From NCBI GenBank assembly GCA_021779835.1, contig JAJXZX010000024.1, positions 1 through 45,382 on the forward strand: a DNA stretch of 45,382 nt. Direction: 5' to 3'. The notes under the pieces were generated by a model. That model had not been told where the DNA came from. It saw only the letters and a list, made by a program, of their open reading frames with translations, and ran no database searches. The translations under genes were made by a program, and so were the position numbers. This document shows positions 16,456-25,364 of the stretch, piece by piece; position 1 is the stretch's first letter; every line of letters begins with the position of its first letter. Source of the stretch: Pseudomonadota bacterium. GTDB lineage: Bacteria; Pseudomonadota; Alphaproteobacteria; Rhodobacterales; Rhodobacteraceae.

Positions 16456-17610
16456 TCAGGCTGCGTTCGCAAGCGCCGCGATCTCGGCCTCAAAGGCCCA
16501 TTCGATCCACGGCATCAGCGCCTCGACATCCGCCGTCTCGACGGTCGAGCCGCACCAGATCCGCAGGCCCGGAGGGGCGTCGCGATACGCGCCCACGTCC
16601 AGTGCCGCACCCGCTTTTTCAAGCCGCTTCGCAACGCCCTTGGCAAACGCAGCGCCATCGGTGATGCGCGGATCGGTAAACTTCAGACACACAGAGGTGG
16701 TCGAGGCATTGGCCGGGTTCACCGCCAGATTCTCGATCCAGTCATGTGCCGCCACAAACTTCGCCACCGCACCCGAGTTCGCCTCGGCCCGCGCGATCAG
16801 GCCCTTCAGCCCACCGATTGACTGCGCCCATTTCAGCGACACCAGATAATCCTCGACCGCCAGCATCGAGGGCGTGTTGATCGTCTCGCCGACGAAAATC
16901 CCCTCGATCAGCTTACCTTTGGAGGTCAACCGGAAAATCTTCGGCAGCGGCCATGCGGGCGTGTAGCTTTCCAGCCGCTCCACCGCGCGAGGGCTCAGGA
17001 TCAGCATCCCATGCGCCCCTTCGCCGCCCAGCACCTTCTGCCAGCTGAAGGTCACCACATCCAGCTTGTCCCACGGCAGGTCCATCGCAAACGCCGCCGA
17101 GGTCGCATCACAAATCGTCAGGCCTTCACGGTCCGCAGGGATCGCATCGCCGTTCGCCAGCCGCGCACCCGAGGTAGTGCCGTTCCAAGTGAACACCACA
17201 TCCGCGTTGAAATCTACGGTGGCAAGGTCAACGACCTCGCCGTACGGGGCCTTCTTCACCACGGCGTCCAGCTTCAGCTGTTTCACCACGTCGGTGACCC
17301 AGCCCTCGCCAAAGCTTTCCCACGCCAGCATCTCGACCTTGCGGGCGCCAAGCAGCGACCACATCGCCATCTCCACCGCGCCGGTGTCAGACCCGGGAAC
17401 GATGCCGATGCGATAATCCGCAGGCACGCCCAAAATCTCGCGCGTCAGGTCGATCGCTTCCTTCAGCTTGGCTTTGCCAATAGCAGCGCGATGCGACCGG
17501 CCAAGCGGCGCGTCGGCGAGCATATCAAGGGAATAATGGGGGATTTTCGCGCAGGGGCCGGAAGAAAAGCGCGGATTTGCCGGCAATTTTGCCGGGGCGT
17601 TCGTCGTCAT
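16456..17610 (-). CDS. serC: Phosphoserine aminotransferase
   Basis: Pyridoxal-phosphate enzyme that converts 3-phosphohydroxypyruvate and glutamate to O-phosphoserine, the second step of serine synthesis. The 384 residues begin [28 protein letters not shown]. The phosphate-binding helix [12 protein letters not shown], the pyridine-contact aspartate in [12 protein letters not shown] and the PLP lysine in [14 protein letters not shown] (Lys192) are present. The sequence belongs to the alternative SerC subfamily common in alphaproteobacteria rather than the E. coli type. The frame is open far upstream, but that stretch lies antisense to serB and shows no homology, so the ATG at 17610, with TGAGGA seven bases away, is chosen. 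serA follows in the same operon. A structured leader precedes it. Confidence 0.95.
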   Translation of the reverse strand: MTTNAPAKLPANPRFSSGPCAKIPHYSLDMLADAPLGRSHRAAIGKAKLKEAIDLTREILGVPADYRIGIVPGSDTGAVEMAMWSLLGARKVEMLAWESFGEGWVTDVVKQLKLDAVVKKAPYGEVVDLATVDFNADVVFTWNGTTSGARLANGDAIPADREGLTICDATSAAFAMDLPWDKLDVVTFSWQKVLGGEGAHGMLILSPRAVERLESYTPAWPLPKIFRLTSKGKLIEGIFVGETINTPSMLAVEDYLVSLKWAQSIGGLKGLIARAEANSGAVAKFVAAHDWIENLAVNPANASTTSVCLKFTDPRITDGAAFAKGVAKRLEKAGAALDVGAYRDAPPGLRIWCGSTVETADVEALMPWIEWAFEAEIAALANAA

Positions 17611-17670
17611 GATAGTATCCTCACAGATATACGCCCCTCGTTGGGGAGGGGTGTCCCGCTGTGGGACATA
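17611..17670 (-). promoter_or_regulatory. Structured serC leader (two tandem stem-loops)
   Basis: Read towards serC, the 5' leader contains TGTCCC-ACAGC-GGGACA (17668 down to 17652), then CCCCTC-CCCAAC-GAGGGG (17651 down to 17634), then the TGAGGA ribosome site and the ATG. Both stems are perfect 6-base pairs. The pyrimidine arm of the second could alternatively pair with the GAGG of the ribosome site. From memory, a serC leader RNA family described upstream of serC-serA operons in alphaproteobacteria has a last stem overlapping the ribosome site. This element fits that description in place and form, but a covariance-model search was not possible. Confidence 0.5.
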
Positions 17671-17778
17671 CGGCCCCCTGCACACTGGCGCAAGCGGGAA
17701 AAGTGCAGTATTGCGCCGCTTGGGGGACGATTTGCGACGCGGGCCTCCACTATCGGAAACTTTCGCGGGACAGACCTC

Positions 17779-18660
17779 ATGCTCATCGCCACCCTGCTGA
17801 CCAATCCCGCCACGCCCGCGCTTAACGCGATGGCCGTCGAAAGCCTGCGCAACGCGTGGGGCGGCGGCGATGCTCTGTGGCTCGACCCCGGCATTGCCGC
17901 GGAATTCGCCGTCGAGGCGATGCCCGCGAATCGTTGGGAAGCGTGGGAGGGCTTGCAAGCCCTCGGCATTGACCTCGTCGTGCAGGCCGCCGAGGGACGG
18001 CGCAAACGTATGCTTCTGGCCGACATGGATAGCACCATGATCGGGCAGGAATGTATCGACGAACTTGCCGCAGAGGCCGGCATCGGCGCCCACGTCGCCG
18101 AGATCACCAGACGCGCGATGAATGGAGAGCTGGATTTTGAGGCCGCACTGCGTGAACGCGTCGCCCTGCTCAAGGGCCTTGATGCCGCGGTGATATGGAC
18201 GGTGCTGGCCGACCGCATCCGCTTCACCCCCGGCGGGCGCAAACTGGTGGCAACGATGAAGGCGCACGCGGGCTACGCCGCGCTGGTCTCGGGTGGCTTC
18301 ACCGCCTTTTCCGAACCCGTTGCCGCCTACCTCGGCTTTGACGAAGACCGCGCCAACACCCTGTTGGTCGAAGACAGCAAACTCTCCGGCAAAGTCGCGG
18401 AACCGATCCTTGGCCGCCAAGCCAAGGTTAAGGCGCTGGAGGAGATCACAACCCGTCTCGGCATCCCCGAGGCCGAAGTGATGGCGGTCGGCGACGGCGC
18501 CAACGACCTCGGCATGCTAAAACGCGCAGGCGCAGGCGTCGCCTTGCACGCCAAACCCTCCGTTGCCGCGGAATGCGAGATCCGCATCAACCACGGCGAC
18601 CTCACCGCGCTGTTGTATATCCAAGGCTACCACCGCGACGAATTCGTCAGCGTGCCCTGA
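17779..18660 (+). CDS. serB: Phosphoserine phosphatase
   Basis: HAD-family phosphatase that removes phosphate from O-phosphoserine, the last step of serine synthesis. The 293 residues hold an N-terminal regulatory-like domain (1-75) and the HAD core. The nucleophile motif is ADMDSTM (Asp82, with Asp84 as acid/base). Motif II is the serine in [11 protein letters not shown], motif III the lysine near [12 protein letters not shown], and motif IV is [11 protein letters not shown]. Reading is open upstream through the serC region, but homology begins at [16 protein letters not shown], so the ATG at 17779 is used. It is divergent from serC-serA, so all three serine-pathway genes share one control region of about 170 bases. 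Confidence 0.95.
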   Translation: MLIATLLTNPATPALNAMAVESLRNAWGGGDALWLDPGIAAEFAVEAMPANRWEAWEGLQALGIDLVVQAAEGRRKRMLLADMDSTMIGQECIDELAAEAGIGAHVAEITRRAMNGELDFEAALRERVALLKGLDAAVIWTVLADRIRFTPGGRKLVATMKAHAGYAALVSGGFTAFSEPVAAYLGFDEDRANTLLVEDSKLSGKVAEPILGRQAKVKALEEITTRLGIPEAEVMAVGDGANDLGMLKRAGAGVALHAKPSVAAECEIRINHGDLTALLYIQGYHRDEFVSVP

Positions 18661-18690
18661 GGGGCGAAAGCGTCCGAGGCAAGCGGAACG

Positions 18691-18708
18691 AAGCGGACAT
18701 GTCCGCTT
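18691..18708. repeat. Perfect 18-base palindrome after serB
   Basis: AAGCGGACATGTCCGCTT is its own reverse complement. As RNA it can fold as a 7-base stem (AAGCGGA/TCCGCTT) with a CATG loop. It starts 31 bases after the serB stop. A half copy (AAGCGGAA) lies directly before it at 18681-18688. No U-run follows. It may be a terminator-like hairpin or a protein-binding site. Confidence 0.5.
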
Positions 18709-18721
18709 GACCCGGAAAAGG

Positions 18722-18788
18722 GTGCGGCCCTCTGTTGCGCCACGGCCGCCAAAGGCTCTTCACCCCCTTTTGGCCGCACACCCAACAG
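18722..18788. repeat. Crossed inverted repeats (possible pseudoknot) in the serB-asparaginase gap
   Basis: GTGCGGCC (18722-18729) pairs with GGCCGCAC (18772-18779). CTGTTG (18732-18737), inside that loop, pairs with CAACAG (18783-18788), outside it, which is a pseudoknot-type order. A further inner pair is GCCAAAGG (18748-18755) with CCTTTTGGC, with one bulge. The rest of the 250-base gap holds no gene I can support. Confidence 0.35.
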
Positions 18789-18887
18789 CGGGCTTCGCCT
18801 TTTGTGTCAGCCCCAATCAAGCCCGTATGCAGGGGTAATATTTGGTGAACAAATAACTAAAACATTTTAAAACAATGCCTAACCAGG

Positions 18888-18904
18888 TGTTGCGAAGCGC
18901 AACA
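18888..18904 (-). terminator. Hairpin after the asparaginase gene
   Basis: TGTTGCG and CGCAACA form a perfect 7-base stem with a 3-base loop, just beyond the stop of the minus-strand asparaginase gene. The following sequence on that strand becomes T-rich only about 14 bases later, so terminator function is likely but not textbook. Confidence 0.5.
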
Positions 18905-18911
18905 CGCGTGC

Positions 18912-19907
18912 TCAAACGAACCCCGGAGCGGTTTTCAGAATCCCCGTCTCGAACCCGCGCCAGTTTTTCTGGATCGTGTTCAGCCGTTTTTTCGTAGCCG
19001 GATGATCCGCATCCAGAACCCCCAACCGCACCAAAATAGCCGCAATCGCCGCCTCTGACGCGCGCGTCCCGCCGTCCACGATTTTCAGCGCGACACCAAG
19101 CTTTTTCTCCGGAATGATCGCGACAAACACCGCCTCAGCCCCCGTCTTGATCGTGACGCGGCCCCCCATCGCCCGCATCAATTCCGTGCAGGCACGCCCC
19201 TCGCCCGCGACCAGCTCAGGAAACGCCGCAATCGCCCGCGTCAGGCGGTACGCCGCCCGCTCGCGGGTCGGCCCGTCTTCCCGCGCCGCGGCAAAGAATG
19301 CCATCGCGCGGGCCAGTCCATGCACCGTCGTCGCGAAATTCGGTGCCGAGCAGCCGTCGATGCCGTAGCCAGGCGAGGTCACGCCCGTCACTTCTTCAAA
19401 CGCCGCCTTCACCGCCTTTTGCACCGGATGGCTAACCTCAACATACTCCGGCCCCGCCTTCAGATGCCGCGTCAGGGTCAGAAACCCGGAATGCTTGCCC
19501 GAGCAGTTGTTATGGATCTGGCACGGATTGGTATCCGAGCAGGTCAGTTCCTTATTCGCCTGCGGATCGTTCGGCATATGCGCGCCGCAGCGCAAATCAG
19601 CCTCGGTCATCCCCATATCTGCGAGCCAGCGCGTCACCATCTCGGTGTGGATATGCGCGCCTTGGTGACTGGCGCACGCCAGTGCCAATTGTGCCTGCGT
19701 CAGCCCTGCCGCATCCGCAGCGCCGCTTTCAATCAACGGCAATGCCTGCAGCATTTTGCAGGACGATCGCGGGAAAATCACCGCCTCCGGATCGCCCCAT
19801 GCCTCGACGATCGTTCCCCTTGCATCACAGATGACAGCGTGCCCGACATGGGTGCCTTCCAGCAGCCCGCCACGCCACAGTTCCACCATCGGAATTGCCG
19901 TTTTCAT
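18912..19907 (-). CDS. L-asparaginase (AnsA / Rhizobium-type)
   Basis: Hydrolyses L-asparagine to aspartate and ammonia. The 331 residues belong to the cysteine-containing, Rhizobium etli-type asparaginase class, unrelated to the E. coli enzymes. Visible motifs are PRSSCKMLQALPLIESGA (Ser48, Lys51), ACASHQG (Ser80), RCGAHMP, NNCSGKHSGFL (Cys135, Lys138) and GIDGCSAPNF (Cys186). These match the residues described for catalysis and zinc binding in that class. GGAGGT lies eight bases before the ATG at 19907. An open frame continues upstream but has no homology. There is no signal peptide, so the enzyme should be cytosolic. The gene is alone and divergent from the ialB-like gene. Confidence 0.9.
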   Translation of the reverse strand: MKTAIPMVELWRGGLLEGTHVGHAVICDARGTIVEAWGDPEAVIFPRSSCKMLQALPLIESGAADAAGLTQAQLALACASHQGAHIHTEMVTRWLADMGMTEADLRCGAHMPNDPQANKELTCSDTNPCQIHNNCSGKHSGFLTLTRHLKAGPEYVEVSHPVQKAVKAAFEEVTGVTSPGYGIDGCSAPNFATTVHGLARAMAFFAAAREDGPTRERAAYRLTRAIAAFPELVAGEGRACTELMRAMGGRVTIKTGAEAVFVAIIPEKKLGVALKIVDGGTRASEAAIAAILVRLGVLDADHPATKKRLNTIQKNWRGFETGILKTAPGFV

Positions 19908-20083
19908 GTGATGACCTCCCTCACAGATGCGCGATTTCTTGCCCATGGGGGTTTCAAAAAACCGCAACTTTGCGTTATGCATCGAATATCGAGTTGTATC
20001 CGACCACGCCACAGGAAAAGGTCGCACCTGAAGCGCCTGGCGGCGGAGACAAGAGGCAGAAACAGCTGGAGGCTGTGAACAGC

Positions 20084-20611
20084 ATGACGTCATGGATCCT
20101 ACCCGGCGCCCTTGGCGCGCTTATGGCACTTGGAGCGACTGGCACTTGGGCGCAGCAGGTTTCGACCAACCGCGTCGCCGTAAAATCTGACTGGAGCGTT
20201 TTCGCGGGCGACAAGCCTAAAGAATGCTGGGGCGTGTCAAAGCCCAAAACCAGCGAAGCAACGCGCAACAAAAAACCCGCTACCGTGAAGCGCAGCGACG
20301 TTCTGTTCTTCGTCACCTTCCGCCCCGGCACCGGTGCCAATGGCGAGATTTCGTTTACCGGTGGCTATGCCTTCGCCCCCAAATCCACCGCCACGCTGGA
20401 GCTTGACGGGACCAAATACGACCTGTTCGTCGATGGCGAATGGGCTTGGCCCAAGACGACCGCGGACGGCTCCGGCTTGCTTGCCGCACTCAAAAAGGGC
20501 TCACAGGCGACGATCACCGCGCATTCCGCGCGCGGCACCCAAACTGTCGATACCTTTTCGTTGCTTGGTTTCACCGCCGCGATGGACGAAGCGCAGAAAC
20601 GCTGCGAATAA
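20084..20611 (+). CDS. Invasion-associated locus B (IalB) family exported protein
   Basis: A 175-residue protein with a signal peptide (MTSWILPGALGALMALGATGTWAQQ, cleavage near Ala23). The mature part has the IalB pattern: the strand DWSVFAGDKPKECWGVSKP, RSDVLFFVTFRPGTGANGEISFTGGYAF, and the C-terminal DTFSLLGFTAAMDEAQKRC. Two cysteines (in ECWG and at the C-terminus) may form a disulfide. The family is named after a Bartonella invasion gene, but free-living marine alphaproteobacteria also carry it, so no role in infection is implied. A GTG nine bases upstream is also possible, but the spacing from GGAGG favours the ATG. A strong terminator follows. Confidence 0.85.
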   Translation: MTSWILPGALGALMALGATGTWAQQVSTNRVAVKSDWSVFAGDKPKECWGVSKPKTSEATRNKKPATVKRSDVLFFVTFRPGTGANGEISFTGGYAFAPKSTATLELDGTKYDLFVDGEWAWPKTTADGSGLLAALKKGSQATITAHSARGTQTVDTFSLLGFTAAMDEAQKRCE

Positions 20612-20631
20612 GCCATTCTGCCAGGTTAGCC

Positions 20632-20658
20632 CGCCCCGTGAGCCTCGCTCGCGGGGCG
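20632..20658 (+). terminator. Stem-loop terminator after the ialB-like gene
   Basis: CGCCCCGTGAGC and GCTCGCGGGGCG form a 12-base stem with one U-G pair and a CTC loop, about 20 bases after the stop. The sequence after it (TTCGCATTT) is moderately T-rich. It also separates this gene from rlmN, 73 bases further on. Confidence 0.65.
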
Positions 20659-20730
20659 TTCGCATTTCTGCGTGTTCCGTTTCCCGCGCGAATCCTGTAG
20701 GAATAGCGATCTTCACCCCGGAGACAGCGC

Positions 20731-21927
20731 ATGACGACCCCGACAAACGCCCCGATCACGCAAGACGTCCTGACGATTGCGCGCAAGCTGCCAGAAGGCG
20801 GCCCGGTCAACCTTGTCGGCCTGACCCGGGATGCGATGCGCGATGCCCTGATCGCCGCAGGCACACCGGAACGGCAGGCCAAGATGCGGGTGGGGCAGGT
20901 CTGGCAATGGATCTATCACTGGGGCGTGCGCGACTTTGACGCGATGACCAACCTCGCCAAAGACTACCGCGCGCTGCTTGCCGCCAATTTCACCGTGACT
21001 ATCCCCGAGGTCGTCTCAAAGCAGGAATCGGCTGACGGCACACGCAAATACCTTGTGCGCATCGCTGGTGGGCACGAAGTTGAAACCGTCTACATCCCCG
21101 AGGAAGGGCGCGGCACGCTTTGCATTTCGTCGCAAGTCGGCTGCACCCTCACCTGCTCCTTCTGCCACACCGGCACACAAAAACTGGTGCGCAACCTGAC
21201 AGCGGGCGAAATCGCGGGTCAGGTCATGCTGGCGCGCGACGATCTGGAGGAATGGCCGGTGCCCGGCGCGCCAAAGGACGAAACCCGCCTGATTTCCAAC
21301 GTCGTTCTGATGGGCATGGGCGAGCCGCTTTACAATTTCGACGCCGTTCGCGACGCAATGAAGATCGTGATGGATGGCGAAGGTATGAGCCTGTCACGCC
21401 GCCGCATCACGCTGTCCACCTCTGGGGTCGTTCCTGAAATCGCCCGCACCGCCGAGGAAATCGGCTGTATGCTGGCGGTCAGTTTTCATGCCACGACCGA
21501 TGAAGTGCGCGACCGTCTGGTGCCGATCAACAAACGCTGGAATATTGCGACCCTGCTGGACGCGCTGCGCGCGTATCCAAATTTGTCGAACTCTGAACGC
21601 ATCACCTTTGAATATGTCATGCTGAAGGGCGTCAACGACAGCGACGCCGACGCGCGACGCCTTGTGCATCTGATCGAGGGCATCCCGGCCAAGATCAACC
21701 TGATCCCCTTCAACGAATGGCCCGGCTCTCCCTATCAACGCTCTGACAGGGACCGGATCAAGGCGTTTGCCGACATCATCTTCAAGGCGGGCTATGCGTC
21801 TCCGATCCGCAAGCCACGCGGCGAGGATATTATGGCCGCTTGCGGACAGCTGAAATCAGCCACCGAACGCGCCCGCAAAAGCCGCGCCGAAATCGCGGCA
21901 GAGGCCGGGGTTCAGGGCCCGGCCTGA
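20731..21927 (+). CDS. rlmN: Dual-specificity RNA methyltransferase RlmN
   Basis: Radical-SAM enzyme that methylates C2 of adenosine 2503 in 23S rRNA and adenosine 37 in some tRNAs. The 398 residues hold the iron-sulfur motif CTLTCSFC (Cys138, Cys142, Cys145), the preceding substrate-handling segment SSQVGCTL, and [13 protein letters not shown] for SAM contact. [35 protein letters not shown] and the methyl-carrying cysteine in [10 protein letters not shown] are also present. The length fits the family. CCGGAGAC is the ribosome site. The gene is convergent with the LOG-family gene, leaving only 16 bases between them. Confidence 0.96.
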   Translation: MTTPTNAPITQDVLTIARKLPEGGPVNLVGLTRDAMRDALIAAGTPERQAKMRVGQVWQWIYHWGVRDFDAMTNLAKDYRALLAANFTVTIPEVVSKQESADGTRKYLVRIAGGHEVETVYIPEEGRGTLCISSQVGCTLTCSFCHTGTQKLVRNLTAGEIAGQVMLARDDLEEWPVPGAPKDETRLISNVVLMGMGEPLYNFDAVRDAMKIVMDGEGMSLSRRRITLSTSGVVPEIARTAEEIGCMLAVSFHATTDEVRDRLVPINKRWNIATLLDALRAYPNLSNSERITFEYVMLKGVNDSDADARRLVHLIEGIPAKINLIPFNEWPGSPYQRSDRDRIKAFADIIFKAGYASPIRKPRGEDIMAACGQLKSATERARKSRAEIAAEAGVQGPA

Positions 21928-21943
21928 CCCTTCGCGTCGGCCG

Positions 21944-22750
21944 CTATTCCCCGGCGTGAAACGCGTCGATGGCGGCCATCGCCTCGTCAACGGTCTCGAC
22001 AAAGGTCATCAGCTCCAGATCTTTCGCGGCGATAGTCCCCGCCTCGACCAACACGTTGAAATCTATCAGCCGATGCCAGAAATCGGGCGCGAACATCAGG
22101 ATGGGCACCCGCTTCATGCGGCCCGTCTGGATCAGCGTGATCGTCTCAAAGGTTTCGTCCAAGGTGCCAAAGCCACCCGGGAACACCGCAATCGCCCGCG
22201 CCCGCATCAGGAAATGCATCTTGCGAATGGCGAAGTAGTGAAAGTTGAAGCTTAGCTCTGGCGTTACATAGGGGTTGGGCGCCTGCTCGTGCGGCAGCAC
22301 GATATTCATCCCGATCGTCATGCCGCCCGCATCGGCCGCCCCGCGGTTCCCCGCCTCCATGATGCCCGGACCGCCGCCGGTGGTAATAACCGCCTCGCGC
22401 CCTCCCGCCGCCATCGACCTCTCGGTGATCCGCCGCGCAAACTCCTGCGCCATCTCATAATACTGCGTCAGCCCCGCCGCGGCCCCTGATTGCCCCGGCC
22501 CCGGTATCCGCGCGCTGCCAAACACCACCACAGTCGACGTGATCCCCCGCTCGCACAGTTCCGTCTCGACCTTCGAGAGTTCAAGCTGTAACCGCACACC
22601 GCGCATGTCGTCACGCAACAGGAAATCGTTGTCGGCATAGGCCAGCCGATAGGATGGCGAGCGTGTCTGCGGCGTGTCCGGGATCTTGCGCGCGCGCAGA
22701 ATATCTTCGCCTGCGTCGCGGAACTGGCTGATGCGTGGATCGTCGGTCAT
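21944..22750 (-). CDS. LOG-family protein (TIGR00730 type)
   Basis: A 268-residue Rossmann protein of the LOG family, often mis-named lysine decarboxylase. Members cut nucleoside 5'-monophosphates (in plants cytokinin ribotides) to base and ribose 5-phosphate. The two hallmark motifs are present: [13 protein letters not shown] near 125-137 and PGGFGTLDE at 191-199. The residues before the core ([43 protein letters not shown]) match longer bacterial members. The frame runs on upstream across dapD, but the ATG at 22750 with GGAGGCAAGCC before it is the sensible start. It is divergent from dapD with a 93-base gap. The true substrate is not known. Confidence 0.88.
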   Translation of the reverse strand: MTDDPRISQFRDAGEDILRARKIPDTPQTRSPSYRLAYADNDFLLRDDMRGVRLQLELSKVETELCERGITSTVVVFGSARIPGPGQSGAAAGLTQYYEMAQEFARRITERSMAAGGREAVITTGGGPGIMEAGNRGAADAGGMTIGMNIVLPHEQAPNPYVTPELSFNFHYFAIRKMHFLMRARAIAVFPGGFGTLDETFETITLIQTGRMKRVPILMFAPDFWHRLIDFNVLVEAGTIAAKDLELMTFVETVDEAMAAIDAFHAGE

Positions 22751-22843
22751 GGCTTGCCTCCTCTGCGCCTTCGCCACATTGCGCGGAAGCCCCACCTCGT
22801 CTATAGCCTTCGCCCGAACAGGACCAGCGTACTGGAGGGGACC

Positions 22844-23671
22844 ATGCCGAACGCCGCACTCGAAGCCGCCGTAGAGACCGCCTGGGAGGCACGCGACGCC
22901 ATCACCCCCGCCACCAAGGGTGCCATCCGCGACGCAATCGAAACCACCCTCGCCGCGCTCGACGCGGGTACTCTGCGCGTGGCAGAGCGTCAGGCAGACG
23001 GGCGCTGGCACGTCAACCAGTGGGCCAAGAAGGCCGTCCTGCTGTCATTCCGTCTCAACGATATGGAGGCGATTTCGGGCGGCAATGGCGGTTCCACCTG
23101 GTGGGACAAGGTTCCCTCGAAATTCGACGCATGGGGCGAAAATCAATGGCGCGCCGCAGGCTTCCGCGCGGTTCCCGGCGCCATCGTCCGCCGCTCGGCC
23201 TATATCGCCAAGGGTGCGGTCCTGATGCCGTCTTTCGTCAATATCGGCGCTTATGTCGATGAGGGCACGATGGTCGATGCCTGGGCCACCGTCGGCTCTT
23301 GCGCGCAGATCGGCAAGAATGTCCACCTGTCCGGCGGTGTCGGCATCGGCGGCGTGCTGGAACCGATGCAGGCTGGCCCCACCATCATCGAAGACAACTG
23401 CTTCATCGGCGCCCGGTCCGAGGTCGTCGAAGGCTGCATCGTGCGTGAGGGTTCGGTGCTTGGCATGGGCGTCTTCATCGGCCAGTCCACCAAGATCGTC
23501 GACCGCGAAACCGGCACTGTTAGCTATGGCGAAGTGCCTGCGGGATCGGTCGTGGTGGCAGGCTCGATGCCGTCGAAGAACGGGATCAACCTATATTGCG
23601 CCGTGATCGTGAAACGCGTGGATGCGCAGACCCGGTCCAAGACCTCGATAAACGAGCTGCTTCGTGACTGA
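22844..23671 (+). CDS. dapD: 2,3,4,5-tetrahydropyridine-2,6-dicarboxylate N-succinyltransferase
   Basis: Succinylates tetrahydrodipicolinate from succinyl-CoA in the succinylase branch of lysine and diaminopimelate synthesis, so it also feeds peptidoglycan. The 275 residues have the N-terminal helical part and then a left-handed beta-helix of hexapeptide repeats ([60 protein letters not shown]). The active-site region [11 protein letters not shown] is present, as is the C-terminal domain [28 protein letters not shown] precedes the ATG by five bases. The stop overlaps the GTG of the next small gene by eight bases. Confidence 0.97.
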   Translation: MPNAALEAAVETAWEARDAITPATKGAIRDAIETTLAALDAGTLRVAERQADGRWHVNQWAKKAVLLSFRLNDMEAISGGNGGSTWWDKVPSKFDAWGENQWRAAGFRAVPGAIVRRSAYIAKGAVLMPSFVNIGAYVDEGTMVDAWATVGSCAQIGKNVHLSGGVGIGGVLEPMQAGPTIIEDNCFIGARSEVVEGCIVREGSVLGMGVFIGQSTKIVDRETGTVSYGEVPAGSVVVAGSMPSKNGINLYCAVIVKRVDAQTRSKTSINELLRD

Positions 23672-24008
23672 CGCACCCGAGGTTCCCGAAAAGATCAAGC
23701 GCCCGCAGCAGGTCTACACCCTGCTGGTCGAGGTTGGGCGTAATCCCGGCGATGGCCTGCCTGACAAATGCACCGGCGCGGGGCTTCTGTGCTATGCGAC
23801 TGGCGTGGATGAGGCTGAGGCCGTGCGCGAAACCGTGGCGCTGCTGAAAACCGCCGAAATGGCGCCGCTGGATGTCACCGGCTACGGCACCTTGGAAGAA
23901 AGGCTCGCGGATGGCGAGGAGATCGGTGAGGAGGAACGCGCGCTGATGGCCCGCGCCCTAGCCGAGAACTCTATCGTCATCGCCGACATGACGCCGTTCT
24001 TCGACTAA
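23664..24008 (+). CDS. Small conserved acidic protein overlapping dapD
   Basis: A 114-residue acidic soluble protein with no signal peptide or membrane segment. It starts with GTG inside the last codons of dapD (8-base overlap), so its translation is coupled to dapD. The central part ([66 protein letters not shown]) looks like a small alpha/beta fold and has two cysteines. The C-terminal Glu-rich helix ends in [18 protein letters not shown] do not recognise a function; similar small proteins seem to accompany dapD in this order. It may be a lysine-pathway accessory protein, but that rests on position only. Confidence 0.8.
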   Translation: MTDAPEVPEKIKRPQQVYTLLVEVGRNPGDGLPDKCTGAGLLCYATGVDEAEAVRETVALLKTAEMAPLDVTGYGTLEERLADGEEIGEEERALMARALAENSIVIADMTPFFD

Positions 24009-24016
24009 CCCCGATT

Positions 24017-24036
24017 GGGGGCGTCAATGCGCCCCC
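24017..24036. terminator. Hairpin between convergent genes
   Basis: GGGGGCG (24017-24023) and CGCCCCC (24030-24036) form a perfect 7-base stem with a 6-base loop. It sits between the stop of the dapD-linked small gene and the stop of the minus-strand glycosylase gene. There is no U-run on either strand, but the position fits a shared bidirectional terminator. Confidence 0.55.
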
Positions 24037-24037
24037 G

Positions 24038-25255
24038 TCACACCGCAGCGCGCAGCCAGTCGTTTGCATAGGCCACGCTGTCGCAGCCGGAAAACCGCCG
24101 CAGCCGCTCCAATTCCGCCTCGATCCGCGCCACGCGGGCGGGCGACAGTTGCACGCCACGTTCCGGCCAAACGGCACGGACTTTAAGCGTGCCACTCGAC
24201 CGTTCGGCCCGCGCATCCAAGCGGCCGATCAGTCGCGCACCTTCCAACAGAGGGAAGGTGTAATAGCCGTAAATCCGTTTCGGCTCCGGGGTGAATACTT
24301 CGATGCGGTAGAAATAACCGAACAATCGTTCTGTTCGATTTCGGTCGCGCAGGGCGGGGTCAAATGGGCTGAGGATTCGCACCCTTCCCGGCAACTCTGG
24401 CGCGGCCTGTGCCGCCTCTAAAACGTCGGGTCGCGCGAAGGATCGCCGCAGGGCCCCATCGGCCCCCTCGACCTCAATCTCTAGCAACGAGCCTTGGGCC
24501 AGCGCCGCGCGACACCATTCGCGCGCTTCGTCCGGGCGCACAGCCGCAAAGAACGCCGCCACTTCACCAGAGGTCGCAAAGCCCAACCGATCCATCGCCG
24601 CGTTGCAGGCCCAATCGATACTGTCTTCCGGCGAGGGGCGGTGCAGACAAATCTCGGGATGCACCCGTTCGGTCAGGTCATAGACCTTCTGGAACCCGTC
24701 CCGCCGCGACACGCTTAGCGCGCCAGTCCGCCACAGATATTCCAGCGCAGTCTTGGACGGATGCCATTCCCACCAACCGCCCTTACCGCGCTCCTCACCC
24801 TCGCCCACGTCGCTGGACGTGACCGGGCCGTGGTTGGCAACCTGCGCCAGCACCTCATCAAACTTGGCCAGATAGGCATCGTCGCGCCAGTTGCGCCACT
24901 TTTCCACCAACCGCTCGCGGTCGCGGGCAAAGCGGAGTTGCCAGTGCGGGAAGAACGCCGTCGGAATGAGAGAAGCATCATGCGTCCAGTGTTCAAACAG
25001 CTCGCGGCTATCCTCCAGCAAGGGGCGCAGTTGCGCGGGCCGATAGCCGGGGCTTCGCGCGAACAGGATCATGTGATGCGCGCGCTCGACCGTGTTGATG
25101 CTGTCAACCTGCACAAAGCCCAGCCGTTCGATCAGCGCCATGATCTCAGTGGCATCGGGTTTACCGGCGGGCACCTCGCTTAAGGCGTGGCGGTGCAAGA
25201 ACAAACGACGCGCGTCGGCGTTGCGCAGGATCGGGCGGGCGGATGGCGGCATCAC
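24038..25255 (-). CDS. Winged-helix DNA glycosylase of the YcaQ/AlkX family
   Basis: A 405-residue protein of the HTH_42/YcaQ family. Characterised members open DNA interstrand crosslinks and remove bulky alkyl adducts by base excision. Visible marks are the N-terminal winged-helix start (NADARRLFLHRHAL), the segment FVQVDSINTVERAHHMILFARSPGY, which holds the family's QxD catalytic-type motif, and FEHWTHDASLIP. The C-terminal half has FDPALRDRNRTERLFGYFYRIEVFTPEPKRIYGYYTFPLLEGARLIGRLDARAER, a conserved signature. There is no signal peptide. The start codon is a double Met (MM) with only a moderate ribosome site. The gene is alone on the minus strand between dapD and the xylose operon. Confidence 0.88.
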   Translation of the reverse strand: MMPPSARPILRNADARRLFLHRHALSEVPAGKPDATEIMALIERLGFVQVDSINTVERAHHMILFARSPGYRPAQLRPLLEDSRELFEHWTHDASLIPTAFFPHWQLRFARDRERLVEKWRNWRDDAYLAKFDEVLAQVANHGPVTSSDVGEGEERGKGGWWEWHPSKTALEYLWRTGALSVSRRDGFQKVYDLTERVHPEICLHRPSPEDSIDWACNAAMDRLGFATSGEVAAFFAAVRPDEAREWCRAALAQGSLLEIEVEGADGALRRSFARPDVLEAAQAAPELPGRVRILSPFDPALRDRNRTERLFGYFYRIEVFTPEPKRIYGYYTFPLLEGARLIGRLDARAERSSGTLKVRAVWPERGVQLSPARVARIEAELERLRRFSGCDSVAYANDWLRAAV

Positions 25256-25326
25256 AAAGGCCTCGCGTCAGGAACTCGTCCTGCATAGCGCGACGGTGAG
25301 TTTTGTGCAGCATTTTTGATCGTTGT

Positions 25327-25352
25327 GCGGAATCCCGGACATGGGATTCCGC
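25327..25352 (-). terminator. Stem-loop after the xylose operon
   Basis: GCGGAATCCC (25327-25336) and GGGATTCCGC (25343-25352) form a perfect 10-base stem with a 6-base loop, 12 bases after the xylA stop. It lacks an immediate U-run, although AAAAA appears ten bases further on. It is the most likely end or 3'-protecting structure of the xyl transcript. Confidence 0.6.
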
Positions 25353-25364
25353 GCCTTTCACCCG

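Noticed and set aside
17611..18420. A 270-codon N-terminal extension of serC
   Set aside because: The extra stretch is antisense to serB, has no homology-like features, and a good ribosome site precedes the ATG at 17610.
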